From Paramecium octaurelia (lineage: Eukaryota; Ciliophora; Oligohymenophorea; Peniculida; Parameciidae), in assembly GCA_905182995.1 (NCBI GenBank), contig CAJJDP010000105.1, positions 1 through 64,000 on the forward strand: 64,000 bases of DNA, given 5' to 3'. Position 1 is the stretch's first letter; each line of letters opens with the position of its first letter. Under the pieces are notes generated by a model, which worked only from the letters and a program-made list of their open reading frames with translations, had not been told where the DNA came from and made no database searches. Below are positions 50,280 to 61,140 of this stretch, in pieces. A program made the translations under genes and the position numbers.

Positions 50280-50592
50280 TTGATAAAAATGCTCTTATTT
50301 CTAATATATTACACATACAGACACATTAATCGAAGTCAATTAGAAATTGCGTATGAAATTTATATTACACTGCATGTAATTCATTTTGTAATTATTTGTT
50401 AATATACGTGTATTTGTTAAGTGTGCACAATGATGATAGAATATACTGTAAATTTAATGGATTATTAAATCTGAATTGATCATGCATTGGACATCTGTAG
50501 CAAATATTTCGTTTATATGGGTTTATATTGAGATGGAATAATATCATTAAATTTATATATATATGAAACATCTGAAATTATCGATCCCGTGC
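50280..50592. other. Divergent intergenic spacer, 313 bp
   Basis: AT-rich spacer between divergent genes; no motif or gene recognised. Confidence 0.4.
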
Positions 50593-51327
50593 ATGAATTA
50601 ATCCTTCCTCTACAAGGGGAACTTTTTAGACATCAATTACTAGGAGCTCGTCCAATTTGCAGAGAGCAAATTAGGCAAAAAGTTGACTCCAGAACTCTAT
50701 TTTGTTTATGTTAATATCGAAGGTGATAATTTTGTAATAGATAATGATCAAAAACTAAATAATCTGAAGAAGTTAAATTCTTAGGTGTTGAAAATCGTCC
50801 TCAAGGAATTCGAAAGACAATTAGTTCTTCATCCAAATACAATTTGTTCTGTTTGCCAATAGTCTCCAATTTAAAATATTAGGTATAAGTGTGTTGTCTG
50901 CGAAGATGTTGATTTATGTCAGCATTGCAGTATCGAACATAGTAGATTGCATCCATTGATTATGCTTTCTAAACCAGAATAAGTTTAATACTTAGAAAGC
51001 TTTTTTAAAAAGCACATGAAGAAGGTGAAGAACATTTTAAACTGCTCGATCAGCAAATCTAAAAGCACAGTCATAGCAATCAAAGATGTGATTATGAAAA
51101 AGAAGCAAGATTATTTTGGAAATGTCAAATTACAACAAGATTAATAAATCGAGTAAGGACAATTCAGAAAACCTCCAAGTCCAGAAGAAGAAGACGTGTT
51201 GAACAAGACTCTGAGATTGTCTGAGATATTTGAAGGACAACCCAGCACTTATGAGAAATTCGTTAAATAGAATAAGGAATTGACATTTGAAGAATTAGTG
51301 GAGAAGGCATCTGAAAAATTTGCATGA
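50593..51327 (+). CDS. ZZ-type zinc finger protein with possible PB1-like N-terminus, 244 aa
   Basis: Intronless frame of 245 codons, ATG at 50593, TGA at 51325-51327. Residues 1-75 could fold as a PB1-like ubiquitin-fold domain (YFVYVNIEGDNFVIDND, VLKIVLKEF). Residues about 82-122 are a ZZ finger: CSVC, YKCVVCEDVDLCQHC and HSRLHPLI supply the C2..C2..C2..H-x3-H pattern. The rest is helical and charged. PB1 plus ZZ recalls p62/NBR1-type autophagy receptors, but no UBA or LIR motif is seen, so the role is open. The stop is 37 bp from the convergent tubulin acetyltransferase stop. Confidence 0.75.
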
Positions 51328-51364
51328 ATTATATAAATTATAATTATCCCAAATAGTATTATTA

Positions 51365-52239
51365 TCATCTTCTTTGAATTTAAGCTGACATCAGCCCAGT
51401 AGTCGTTTGATACATCTAAAATTAATCTATCTATCCTTACATTTTAATATTATTTTTAATCTGTCACACAAGGAGGCTATGCTTTGTTCTTCTGATATTG
51501 TGAATATTGTTATTCTGATTCCAAAGACATCTATTACATCATCTAATCCAATTGTTCCATCTTCATTGGAGTTTATTCCTACTAGACTCTATACTAGTTA
51601 GCTAATTAAGTGCTTTACTATTGTTAATATGATTATTGTGCAGAATGCTATTAGGCAACATTAGTGTAGTTAAAATCAAAGTATTGCGAGTAAATGACAT
51701 AACTATTATTTTGAGGGATGTAACTTGATAAATTGTAGTATTTCTTGAGGAATCCCAATAGTTTTGGCGATGGTCGATCATAAGCCAATTTCTCTGGTCT
51801 CAACATTTCTTATCTGAGCATTTCTTCAAAGAGCTCTTTGCCAATACCTTTCCTTTAGACTGATTCATGCACGTAAAAGTCGAGAACGCATATGGGTTAG
51901 ATTTCTTTTATTGCTCCGTTTAAATCTCTATCAAATAAGTTCTTTCTTCCTATTTTTAGAATCCCTAAGCATTACTATAAAATCCTTGTGAATACTTACT
52001 TTTCCTTCGGACTTAATATACAACTTTTAGTCAGTCTAAAAGAATCTGGTTGGACTAGTTATAAGTTATTTCAAATTTTAGGCCTAACTTATTAATGAAT
52101 GGATTACTAATGCTGAAGCCTCCCCCATGATTGTGATCACATCATCAAGCTAGGGGTTACGCTTTTGATTTCCATTCAAAATAGTAATTCCATTCTCATT
52201 TACTGGCATACATTTAGATAAGTAAAAGTTGAATTACAT
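51365..52239 (-). CDS. ATAT1: Alpha-tubulin N-acetyltransferase (ATAT1/MEC-17 family), 274 aa
   Basis: Acetylates Lys40 of alpha-tubulin inside microtubules, prominent in cilia. ATG at 52239, TGA at 51365-51367; two 25-nt introns leave exactly 275 codons. Family motifs: IMGEASALVIHSLISQA, CLGILKIGRKNLFDRD, CVLDFYVHESVQRKGIGKEL (acetyl-CoA loop) and YDRPSPKLLGFLKKYYNL. The catalytic Cys and Asp of human ATAT1 (C120, D157) correspond to C109 and D146 here, both present. A Gln-rich tail of about 90 residues follows the GNAT-like domain. The most specific ciliary-function gene in the window. Confidence 0.94.
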
Positions 52240-52559
52240 ATTATTAAATTTCAATGAATTTATATAAATCATTCCTTGCATTATTCTGTCGAAGTTTTCA
52301 TTTTCTTGATGATGTTATAATTTGATTCTTTGTTTGATAAATTTCCATTATTTAAAGTTCAATCTAGGTAGGAATTATTCTATATAGATTCTAACAGGTG
52401 TAAATAATCTTTAGTTGTTTAATTCAAGATTTCTTTTTTTAGTCTATTTTATTAGGTATCAATATAATAGTAATTCGATATTTTAATTTTTTATATCAAA
52501 ATTGATCAGATATTTATGTTTATATAATTATGAAACAAAAATTACAGAAAATTTAAAAA
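52240..52559. other. Divergent intergenic spacer, 320 bp
   Basis: Spacer between the divergent starts of the tubulin acetyltransferase and the RBR ligase. AT-rich, no motif recognised. Confidence 0.4.
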
Positions 52560-53632
52560 ATGAATTGTTCAGTTTGTTTGAGTGATGAATGTTAACTATT
52601 CACAAGCAAAAGCTGTAAATGTTTATTCTGCTTTGATTGTGTTCTTAATTGGATTGAAGAGAAAATCAATTTAAAATAGTAAGTCGATTCCATCTCATGT
52701 TTAAATCATAAATGCAAGTAAATAATATCCTTAGAAAACTTTCAACAATCCATAACAAACAAGCAAATCGAAGAAAAGTTCATGGAAATAATGCTAAAAA
52801 ATTATTTTCAACAAACACAAGACATTAGACCTTGTCCAAACAATAAATGCAGTTACTATGCGTTTCTTCCTACCAACAGATGCGGCAAAGAATTCTCTTG
52901 TCAATAATGCAGTAAAAAACTTCATTAATATATTTAGATTTTAATTGGTTGGATAAACAATATCTGTCATATGACAAGCTATTCCTATTGAAAGTTAAAG
53001 ATATAAAGAGTGACATCCTCTCATCTGTGTTCGAATTCATTTCCACATAAGAATGCCCAAGATGCAATTCTAAAATACTTAAAAATGGTGGGTGTAGTCA
53101 TATGACGTGTAAAAAATGCCAATTTTATTATTGCTGGAGATGTAACAATTAATTGAATGACGCGGTTCATACTGAAACTCTATGCCTAATTAGAGTGCTC
53201 TGTTATCTATCGATGATCCTTCTCAATATTGCTGTTACATTTTACAACTTGGGATGGCTGCCATACATATTCATGGTCATCTGGTACCCACTTTACGGAC
53301 TGGGTCTCTCTTTGCTTTACAACTCCTATGTCATCTTACCTATCACTATTATTGCCACATTGATTTAAACTTACAAACAATGGCAATCGTTGAACGCATA
53401 GAGAAGGCAAAGATTCATCAAATCCCAAGCAATAGCCCTGATTGCGTAAATCATAGTATACACACTCTTGGCCATAGCTACCATTTACGATATTTTCAAT
53501 ATTAGCTTAAATCAAGCTCTGACCTTTCATTACTACTAATTCATTACCATTATGTCAGGAGGTTCAATAGTGCTGGTTGTGATGCTGTTCAACAATTTCT
53601 TTTATTAAAATTGGCTCAAATTTTTGATTTGA
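52560..53632 (+). CDS. RBR (RING-between-RING) E3 ubiquitin ligase with TM tail, 348 aa
   Basis: ATG at 52560, TGA at 53630-53632. One 26-nt intron (GTAAAAAACTTC..ATTTAG) restores the frame from the IBR to RING2 and gives exactly 349 codons. RING1: CSVC, CKCLFCFDCVLNWI and SCLNHKC. IBR: CPNNKCSYY, RCGKEFSCQQCNFNW. RING2: CPRCNSKILKNGGCSHMTC, KCQFYYCWRC, whose GGC cysteine matches the catalytic Cys of Parkin/ARIH ligases. Four hydrophobic segments follow (YLSMILLNIAVTFY, YIFMVIWYPLYGLGLSLLY and two more), so it is membrane-anchored like RNF144/RNF19 proteins. Likely ER or endomembrane quality control. Confidence 0.9.
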
Positions 53633-53860
53633 AGATATTTATTTATAAAATTCAAATGTCTTTATATCTATATTATAATTCTCTTTAAAGAATTACACTT
53701 TAATGTAATGCAAAAGTGCCAATCCTAAAAATATACTCACTGTCCAATTAAATTCTTGAGATTCTGTGAATAAGTTAAATTCTGGTTCTAAATTAATATT
53801 TAATATTTATTCGATTCTTAAACTTAAAAAATAGAATCAGTAATCATAATTAAATTTGAT

Positions 53861-54547
53861 ATGAACACAATTAGAACATTGAGACCATCATATGGATCCT
53901 CTCAAGAGATTCAGATAAACACAACTTGTTCTTCCACTCCCAAGTTGATTAAATCTCAAACTTTTATCCAAATGAAGGTCAAATGTCCGTCATCGAGTAG
54001 TAAAAATTCAACATCGACAAAATTAAACTCTCCTTATCAGCCTCATCAAAAGAGTCAATTCTCTGTTAGAACCCACTCTGATTCATAAGACGTTCACTCT
54101 ATACTAAATGAATGCGTTCATATTTTCAAAGAAATCTAACAGAGTTCTGTTAATACCCAAAATGAAATAGTGTTACTTGATGTGAAACAGAAGATGCGCA
54201 ATATTGAAAACATTGTTGAAGAAATTACACGATATCAAAATACCAAAAATTTAAATTAAAACAAGATCTCCCAAATTATGTTTCAAATTATTGAAGAAAA
54301 AAGGCAAAAGCAATAAGCCATACAATCTGGAGAAAATCTAATCAAATAACAAGCTAATTAGATTTAATAATTGGTATCAATATTAAATAATGTTAGAATC
54401 TAAGAATTTCTCTTTATGAATGATGTTTATTTACATTAATATTATTAAAAAAATATGTATCCATAATTTTATCAATGCTCATTATATTGGTTTTAAATTC
54501 TTGTAATAAATGCGAATAATTTTTACAATTACTTTTAAAATAAATGA
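53861..54547 (+). CDS. Hypothetical Ser/Thr-rich, coiled-coil protein, 228 aa
   Basis: Open frame of 229 codons from ATG at 53861 (MNTIRTLRPSYGSS) to TGA at 54545-54547 without intron. Residues 1-75 are Ser/Thr/Lys-rich and probably disordered. Residues 80-185 form a coiled coil (ECVHIFKEIQQS, EIVLLDVKQKMRNIENIVEEI). The last 40 residues are Tyr/Asn-rich and may be outside the true gene if an intron was missed. No recognised family. Confidence 0.5.
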
Positions 54548-55110
54548 TTAAAAAGTTATAAAATAATGTTCAATAATTCGAGTTTATCTATATTTATTAA
54601 ATAAATTATTTTTTGATAATTATCTTAATATATTAAATTCTTTCTTAACTGGGAATTAAATTGACGAAACAAAACTCTTAAATTAATTACACAGTCTAAG
54701 ACCCATATTATAATATTTAAATTAATATAATGAAAAGAAGGTATAGCCTAAGTATTAAGTAGATAATCATAAACAATATAAATTGGAGATATTATTTTTA
54801 TTGAAAAATAGAAGATATCAGTCTTAATGATTTTTGGTAAGTTAGTAATTCCACACTATTTTTATTTTTCTTATAGTAAAATATTATTTTGGAGACTAAC
54901 TTAAATAACTTTTTATATATTATCCACCGTATTTGTTTTAGAAGTAAATAGAAAATTCAAAACAAATGAGAAATCTTTAATTCTAATAACATTTTGCATT
55001 AATGACTATTTGCTTCTAATAAAATGTTATGGCAATATGGAAATTAATTAATTATTTTCAATAACATACAGTTTTTCTAAGATTAATCAAATAAAATAAA
55101 TTTATATGCT
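54548..55110. other. Convergent intergenic stretch, 563 bp
   Basis: Very AT-rich; no reading frame, repeat or RNA gene noticed. Confidence 0.45.
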
Positions 55111-56007
55111 TCATTTATGATTGATTAAGAATCCCACTTAAGAATGTTCTAATAGATAATGAGCATTGACCCAAGGATGATGTTACATAAATAGAGGAGT
55201 ACCATCATTGCCAACTCCCCTCATCAACTATTCTTTACCTCCAGGATGTTTATTTAAATAATGAGTAACATCGTAAACTTTAGAATTAATGACAATCCAT
55301 GCTGAATCACTTGTGTTATGTTTAGATACCTATGAATATTAGGATATGATCATATACATCTTCTAATGTAAGTTATTTTAATTCACATTTCTTAATGCTT
55401 TCATTTAATGCTCTTTTTGAAATCCAACTGGGAGAAGCCACTTCTTTTGGTTACTATCCAAATTTAGGAGATTCAGGTTAATTTTGCTATTGTTGGATTG
55501 GTTACTATGATTCTTAAGTAACTGAATTTCTTTTTTTTGGTTGTATTACTAAGTCATCAAAAATACCTTTTAAAGTGTCTAAATATTTTTAATTGGTTTT
55601 TTTAATGACTGCGAGGGCATAATCAATGCTTTCAACCTTTCTTGTTCCTTTAAATTTTTCTACAAGAACTTTTTCGTTAGAAATGTGATAGATACTACGA
55701 TTTTGTCTTAGAGAATTCTGAAGTTATTGTTAAAAACAGATACCATAGCAAGTGTTTTCACATCATGTCGTTGGGGTATGGTTATGTATGTGTGTGGACG
55801 CTTGAACTCCACTATTTAATCAATTTCATAATATTGATTTTCTTCATCTCGCAAAGTCAGTATGTCAGTCTGGAATTTCTGTTTGATATCGTTTAGGATG
55901 AAGGTAACAACTTCCTCAAGAATTTCAAGTTGGACCTCATCTTGCATCCAAATAAGAGTATCCTGTCTTTCTTCTATATACAAATTGATTTCTTCCTTAT
56001 TATTCAT
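55111..56007 (-). CDS. Cytochrome b5-domain protein, 280 aa
   Basis: ATG at 56007 ([16 protein letters not shown]), TGA at 55111-55113; introns of 26 and 28 nt leave exactly 281 codons. The C-terminal 80 residues form a cytochrome b5 domain: [20 protein letters not shown], then the haem motif [14 protein letters not shown] and a second His in the HHPWVNAH segment. The N-terminal 200 residues are acidic, Gln/Pro-rich and unrecognised. No TM anchor follows the haem domain, so the protein is probably soluble. Its start is 15 bp from the divergent EF-hand gene. Confidence 0.85.
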
Positions 56008-56022
56008 ATAAAATAATCAAAA
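56008..56022. promoter_or_regulatory. 15-bp spacer between two divergent start codons
   Basis: The ATG of the minus-strand cytochrome b5 gene (56005-56007) and the ATG of the plus-strand EF-hand gene (56023-56025) are separated by only 15 bp of A/T-rich sequence. Promoter elements for each must overlap the other gene, unless one start is mis-assigned. Confidence 0.5.
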
Positions 56023-56568
56023 ATGGGTTGCACTAGTGCAAAAATAAATGAGCCACTAAGTCAAAGACTACGGCAAAAAGCCAGCGAAATTTTCAAGAAG
56101 CTAGACATCAAAGGGAACGGAACCATTGATAAGGAAGGAACTGAATAATTTTGGTAAGATTTTAAATAATTTACTTAAGGAAGTCTAACTTTGCAAAATT
56201 AAACACAGAAGCACTGTTTGAAGCAGTTGATTTTGATAAGAGTGGGGACATTACAGAGGAAGAGTGGATGGCATTCTGGGAAATTGTAAAAGAAAATGGG
56301 TACTCAGAGGAAGAAATAAATTTAGAAGTATCGATTAGATTATTAAAGCAAGTTGGATGAATTAATGGATGGCAAGGCATGGGTACAATTTAAAAGAGTG
56401 GACAGATTCTTAAAAATTGATGAAAAGAGAAGAGGTTCAAGAGTTAAATCAATTGTGCAGGAAGAAAAGAAGAAGCTTTCTATCATCTAACCAGCACGAT
56501 TATAAAAGAGCAAGACGATGTAGAGTGAGGGACATGATATGCAATAAGAGAATTAGCAAGAATCTTGA
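56023..56568 (+). CDS. EF-hand protein with MGC lipid-anchor start, 164 aa
   Basis: ATG at 56023, TGA at 56566-56568; introns of 26 and 25 nt give exactly 165 codons. The N-terminus MGCTSAKIN fits combined myristoylation (Gly2) and palmitoylation (Cys3). EF-hand 1 (DIKGNGTIDKEG) and EF-hand 2 (DFDKSGDITEEE) both have near-canonical calcium loops; the first ends in Gly instead of Glu at loop position 12 and may bind weakly. A Lys-rich C-terminal segment (RRGSRVKSIVQEEKKK) may bind acidic lipids. Probably a small membrane-attached calcium sensor. Confidence 0.82.
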
Positions 56569-56676
56569 TTATATTTATAATTAGATATTATCATAGTTAA
56601 ATAAACATTGAAAATTCAACTACTACAAGTTTTTCATGAATATCCCTAGTATTTTAATAAGTTCTCTCAATTTATT

Positions 56677-56955
56677 TCACTTTTTATTCGCTTAGATTAC
56701 TTATATAATTGTACTTTGTATTAAATGGGTAACCAATTATGATAAATTATCAAATATTTACCATGTGATTAAATGTTGAACTAATAGGGTATTCATCATT
56801 TGCCATTTATTCAAATTAATAATAAAATTAAAGTTATGAAATTAATAAATAAATTAGTTTATTCTTTTATCAATTTTCTCAGGATGATATTGTTATTAGT
56901 ATTTATTTAATTCTTTCAAAGGTTCACCAAGAATAAGGATATTAGATTTCTTCAT
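56677..56955 (-). CDS. Possible short ORF, 92 aa
   Basis: A frame from ATG at 56955 (MKKSNILILGEPLKEL) to TGA at 56677-56679. Its ATG overlaps the previous stop as ATGA. A 33-nt GTAAAA..GAAG intron could instead splice the upstream frame past this ATG to an end near 56.92 kb, so it may not be a gene. Confidence 0.2.
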
Positions 56956-57365
56956 AATTTATTTTATAATTATTGCTTTTACTCTTTTTAAATAAATCTA
57001 CTAATAAAGCCATAAATATTATTCATCAGATTTATTAGGATTTCTTTAGATTTAGAAAAATGCGTGATGTATTTTAAATACAAGGGTGTTTCACTGTCAC
57101 TTTATATCTCTTTTTCATTATATTCTTCAATGCAAATTAATTCATTAGGATCTATTTCATCCAAGATCTTTTTCTGAATAAAAGTCATGCAAGGAATTTG
57201 TTTTCTATTTGAATTTAAAAAAAATCCTAACTAAATTGAAACCCTCTTTTTCAAAGTCCCTTGAATTTCTTTAGTAATTTCCAGTATGAAATGCCGAAAC
57301 AAATTTGGATATTTAAAAATAATCAAGTAGAAGAAGAATACTTATTTAGTTATTTATAAATTCAT
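56952..57365 (-). CDS. Hypothetical protein, 137 aa
   Basis: Open from ATG at 57365 (MNLQITKQVFFFY) to TGA at 56952-56954, 138 codons. Hydrophobic at first, then charged and helical (EITKEIQGTLKKRVSIQ, FIQKKILDEIDPNELICIEEY). No known motif. The ATG overlaps the stop of the gene at 57362 (ATGA). The two could be parts of one gene if a frame-changing intron was missed. Confidence 0.4.
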
Positions 57366-57766
57366 GATTAATATTTTTATTAATAGGCTTCAATTTGTCG
57401 TTGTAATCTATTGACATTGGATTTCATGCGATTCATTTTAGTCTATTCGGCGTTCTAGACTATTTCGTAATCAATTAGTGGTTGAGAGTAGCGTGGATCG
57501 AATTCCTCCTCTTTTATCACTTGGAATTTATTGAGTTCAAATTATCTTATGTTGACGCGAACCTAATCTAGGTTTTTATCGATTCTGCTCATGAGTTCCA
57601 ATAGATCCTGCAGGGCATCTCCGGAATCAGGGAATAGGAGGACAGGTTTTTCTTTGGACCAATTGTCAACTGGGATTTCAAATGACTTATGCAACACATC
57701 TTCTAGGGTTTCAGCTGAGTTCTTGAGTAAGACATAAACCTTTTGGATTTCTTCGTCGATATTCAT
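57362..57766 (-). CDS. Hypothetical small helical protein, 134 aa
   Basis: ATG at 57766 (MNIDEEIQKVYVLLK), TGA at 57362-57364, 135 codons, no intron. Mostly helical and acidic, with heptad-like stretches (SGDALQDLLELMSRIDKNLDQ, TKMNRMKSNVNRLQRQIEAY). Such proteins are often subunits of larger complexes. No family recognised. Divergent from VPS36, with 100 bp between starts. Confidence 0.55.
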
Positions 57767-57866
57767 AATAATCAACTTGGTGACATCCTGTAAAAATTAT
57801 GTAAAATTTATCAAATTTCCTTATAATAATTTGATGGAATAATCATTGTTCTTCCTGTCAGCTGAA

Positions 57867-59002
57867 ATGACAGCAATGAAAGGCTTCAACGAGAAGACAC
57901 AGTCCACATATTAGAATATGCAATTTTATGATAAGAAACTCAAAATAAAGGTACCAAAACTTACTTTGACCATTACAACTCATAGATTAATATTTACTAA
58001 TCACACAAACATAGATTAATTAAATGCGAATGATGTTAGATTTGTCTATTTCGTTATCCCCTTGTAGCACGTGAAATCGATAAAGGAAAAAGTAATCAAT
58101 ACATCTTATTTGAGACTGGATTTATTTCATCCAAGATAGATCACATCAATTTGGACACTAATTTGGGAGAAGTTGCCATTTTTGGAGACAATCTGGAGGG
58201 CCCTCTCTTGCAGATCAAAGGGAGTCACGAGAAAAAGGAGTGGCTCCAAAAGCCAGAACAATAATAAACATCATAAGTTTATTGTGGGATGAAAAGTGAA
58301 ATAATGAAAAAGGAGAAGCAAACGCAGCAAACAATAGACACGGTGCAAAGTACCTTCAAAGGTGGGTTTGAGGAATTATTTAAGAATGCAACTGAATTGA
58401 AGGAGATTTCTTAATACATCAAATAAAATATTAAGAAGGGAGAGAATAACGAGATTGATGAAATACTGTCTAAAATTGGTTAATCACGATTAGATAAGTA
58501 TATGATATTAATGATAATACAAGATCTGAGGATTTATTTTATGAGAAGTTGGCTGAACAAGTGTATAAGCTTTGTGTTGAGTTGTTCCCGAAGATGGGTG
58601 GTATAATCTCCCTTTTGGATGTTTATTACTATTTTAATAAGAGGCGGAACTCAAGTTTGGTGAGTCCAGAGGAGATACTTAAGGCAGGGTTACAATTTCA
58701 AAAATTGAATTATCAAGCAAAGGTCGAAAGATATGATGGTATTTCAGTGATTGAATCAAGTATGTTGATAATCATTCTATTTTTAAGCACAATACAACAG
58801 CGATAAAGATTATGAGAATACTTTGGGAAAATACATTTCTTATGAAGTTGGATTGACTGCTGAGCAATTGGCAAAGAAATTGGGGATCTCAGTTATGATT
58901 TGTAAGATTAAACTCAAGAATGCTATCAATCAAGGGAAGGTCTGTGTTGACAATAGAATTGAAGGCACTCGATATTTCAAAAATTTAATAATTAATATTT
59001 GA
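57867..59002 (+). CDS. VPS36: ESCRT-II subunit VPS36, 352 aa
   Basis: Sorts ubiquitinated membrane cargo into multivesicular bodies together with VPS22 and VPS25. ATG at 57867, TGA at 59000-59002; three introns (23, 26 and 28 nt) leave exactly 353 codons. N-terminal GLUE/PH-like domain: LTLTITTHRLIFTN, IPLQHVKSIKEKTGF, SSKIDHINLDT. The central STFKGGFEELFKNATELKEI and the two winged helices (PKMGGIISLLDVYYYFNKRR, LVSPEEILKAGLQFQKLNY, GLTAEQLAKKLGIS, VDNRIEGTRYFKNL) are characteristic of VPS36. No zinc finger insert is seen in the GLUE domain. Only 24 bp separate it from the next gene. Confidence 0.9.
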
Positions 59003-59026
59003 ACAAAATTTATATCAATTTAAAAT

Positions 59027-60563
59027 ATGAATTTATAATAATAAGAAAGACAAAGAGTCACAGACAACCTAAGTTAAATATCTTAATTGAGCACCAGAGC
59101 ACCTACAGTGATAAATCAGCAATAGGAATCACTACCATTTATATCCTATACAACGGAAAATGTGGATAGACAATAAAAGCAATAGGAAGAAAATGAAAGG
59201 AAATAAAAACTGATGGCAGAAGCACGCAAATTAATGGTGCCCACTCAAGAAAGCCAAATCAAATCACAATTGAGATAATTAGGCTAGCCAGTAACTTATT
59301 TTGGAGAAAGTGCAGCTGATAGAAGATAGCGTCTACGTACATTGTTGACAGAACATTTGATGTAATACGGTAGATTGCCTTAATTTTTTAAACAATAGAA
59401 CAATCACAATATGGGCAATTTGGAAAATGAATATTTCTTATACGAAGGACTAGAATAATTAAGAGCTGCCAGAATCGAAATAGCCAAACTGTCTCTTCAT
59501 AATGCAGCACTCAGAGTTGAAAAACTAAGACTGAGGAGATTAACTGTTGATGCTTTGTAAGAAGATCAAGAAGTCTTAGAAGAATTGCAAAAGGTAAATC
59601 ATTTTGCAATTCAAATGTCCCAATTTGGGGATTCCTCCGGCATCTCTAGATCAACCATTAGTCCAAATCAAAAATATCTTGCAACTGCTGGTGGATCTGG
59701 AGAATGCAAGTTATGGGACATTGAGACTGCTTCACTTAAGTCAAGTTTATTGGGACATCTAACCAAATGTCATTCTATTGCATTTCATCCCCAATCCTTA
59801 TTGACATTATCTCCTCAATCTTTTGCTAATGTTGCTACTGCTTCCGCTGATCTCTCTATTAGATTGTGGACTCTTGATTTGGAATAGCCAGAAGTTGAAA
59901 ATTTAGGAATACTATAAAAATCAATTGTTTTGAAAGGACATGAAGATAGAATTAACAAAGTAATATTTCATTAAGATGGCAAAAGATTAATTAGTATGGG
60001 TTTTGATAAGACTTGGAGATTGTGGGATATTGAAACCTAAACTGAACTTATGGTATAAACAGGGCATTCCAGAGCCATCTATTCAGGAACCTTGCATCCA
60101 GATGGTTCCTTATTATTTACAGGGGATCTGGGAGGTTTTGGTATGGCATGGGATTTGAGAATAGGCAAAGGTATTTTGCCATTTGTAGGTCATGTCAAAG
60201 GAATATTAGCTAGTGATTTTAGTATGAATGGTTATCATCTTGCGACTGGTGGAGATGATAATTTCATTAGGGTTTGGGATATTAGAAGAAGAAATGTAAT
60301 TGAAAAGATACCTGCACATATCAAACTAGTGAGTGATCTGAAATTTTAGCCTATTTATAGTAAATTCTTAATTAGTGCTTCTTATGATGGAAATATTAAG
60401 TTTTGGAATTCGAGAGATTGGAGTTTGCACTCTGTTTATGAGACATCAGATACAAAGGTAACACATATTATCTATATTTTAGCATACTTCTGTCTGTATA
60501 ACGAATGACATAAAGACTATGATTTCTACAGGTTTAGACAGAAAATTTGTTATTTGGTAATGA
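59027..60563 (+). CDS. PRPF4: U4/U6 snRNP protein PRPF4 (Prp4), 503 aa
   Basis: Spliceosomal protein of the U4/U6.U5 tri-snRNP. ATG at 59027, TGA at 60561-60563; one 25-nt intron near the 3' end gives exactly 504 codons. The N-terminal splicing-factor motif (VPTQESQIKSQLRQLGQPVTYFGESAADRRQRLRTLL region, about residues 70-110) is diagnostic. Then come a helical linker and seven WD40 repeats with WD/WN endings (CKLWDIETA, IRLWTLDLE, WRLWDIETQ, GMAWDLRIG, IRVWDIRRR, IKFWNSRDW, FVIW). Length is close to human PRPF4 (about 520). Confidence 0.93.
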
Positions 60564-61140
60564 TTTATAATTAATTATATAATTATTATAGAATATTAAC
60601 ATAATACTCATTTTTGATTCTTTAAATTCAGAATAAATATTTGAAAATAAAATCAAAACAATTTTAAATCAATTTGGAAAAATCTCATTAAAAAATAATA
60701 AACTCAATTTATAAAAACTATTATTTTATGAACTAAACAATATTTTAAAGCCTTTTAATAATATTTTGATTCTATAAATAAAATTCAATAAGTTAGCTCA
60801 TTCTTGAATAAATATTTAATAGAACAATTTTAGCACTTATAATAAGTTAAAAAATTTCAGGGAATATTGGTTAAAATTTTGATAAGCAAACTCTCTTATG
60901 AATAATGTGTATTTTTTAAGAGATCTCTTTCTCTTTTATTAAATAGTAATTGATTATTGCAAATTATAATTCTAATTAGTCATAGATTTTGAATTATAAT
61001 AATAAAACAGAGGGAAATCAAAAAATAATTGTGATCTTTGAGAATAATTTATTTATAAATATTTTTTGATGAGTTGAATCAAATTTATTGAGTTTTTAAG
61101 ATAAACAGAATTTTGGAGGCTTATATTAATAATTAACATA
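60564..61140. other. Intergenic, 577 bp
   Basis: Very AT-rich spacer between two plus-strand genes; no gene, repeat or motif recognised. Confidence 0.45.

Noticed and set aside
52915..52950. Apparent frameshift between IBR and RING2 of the RBR ligase
   Set aside because: A 26-nt GT..AG intron removes it and the total is exactly 349 codons.
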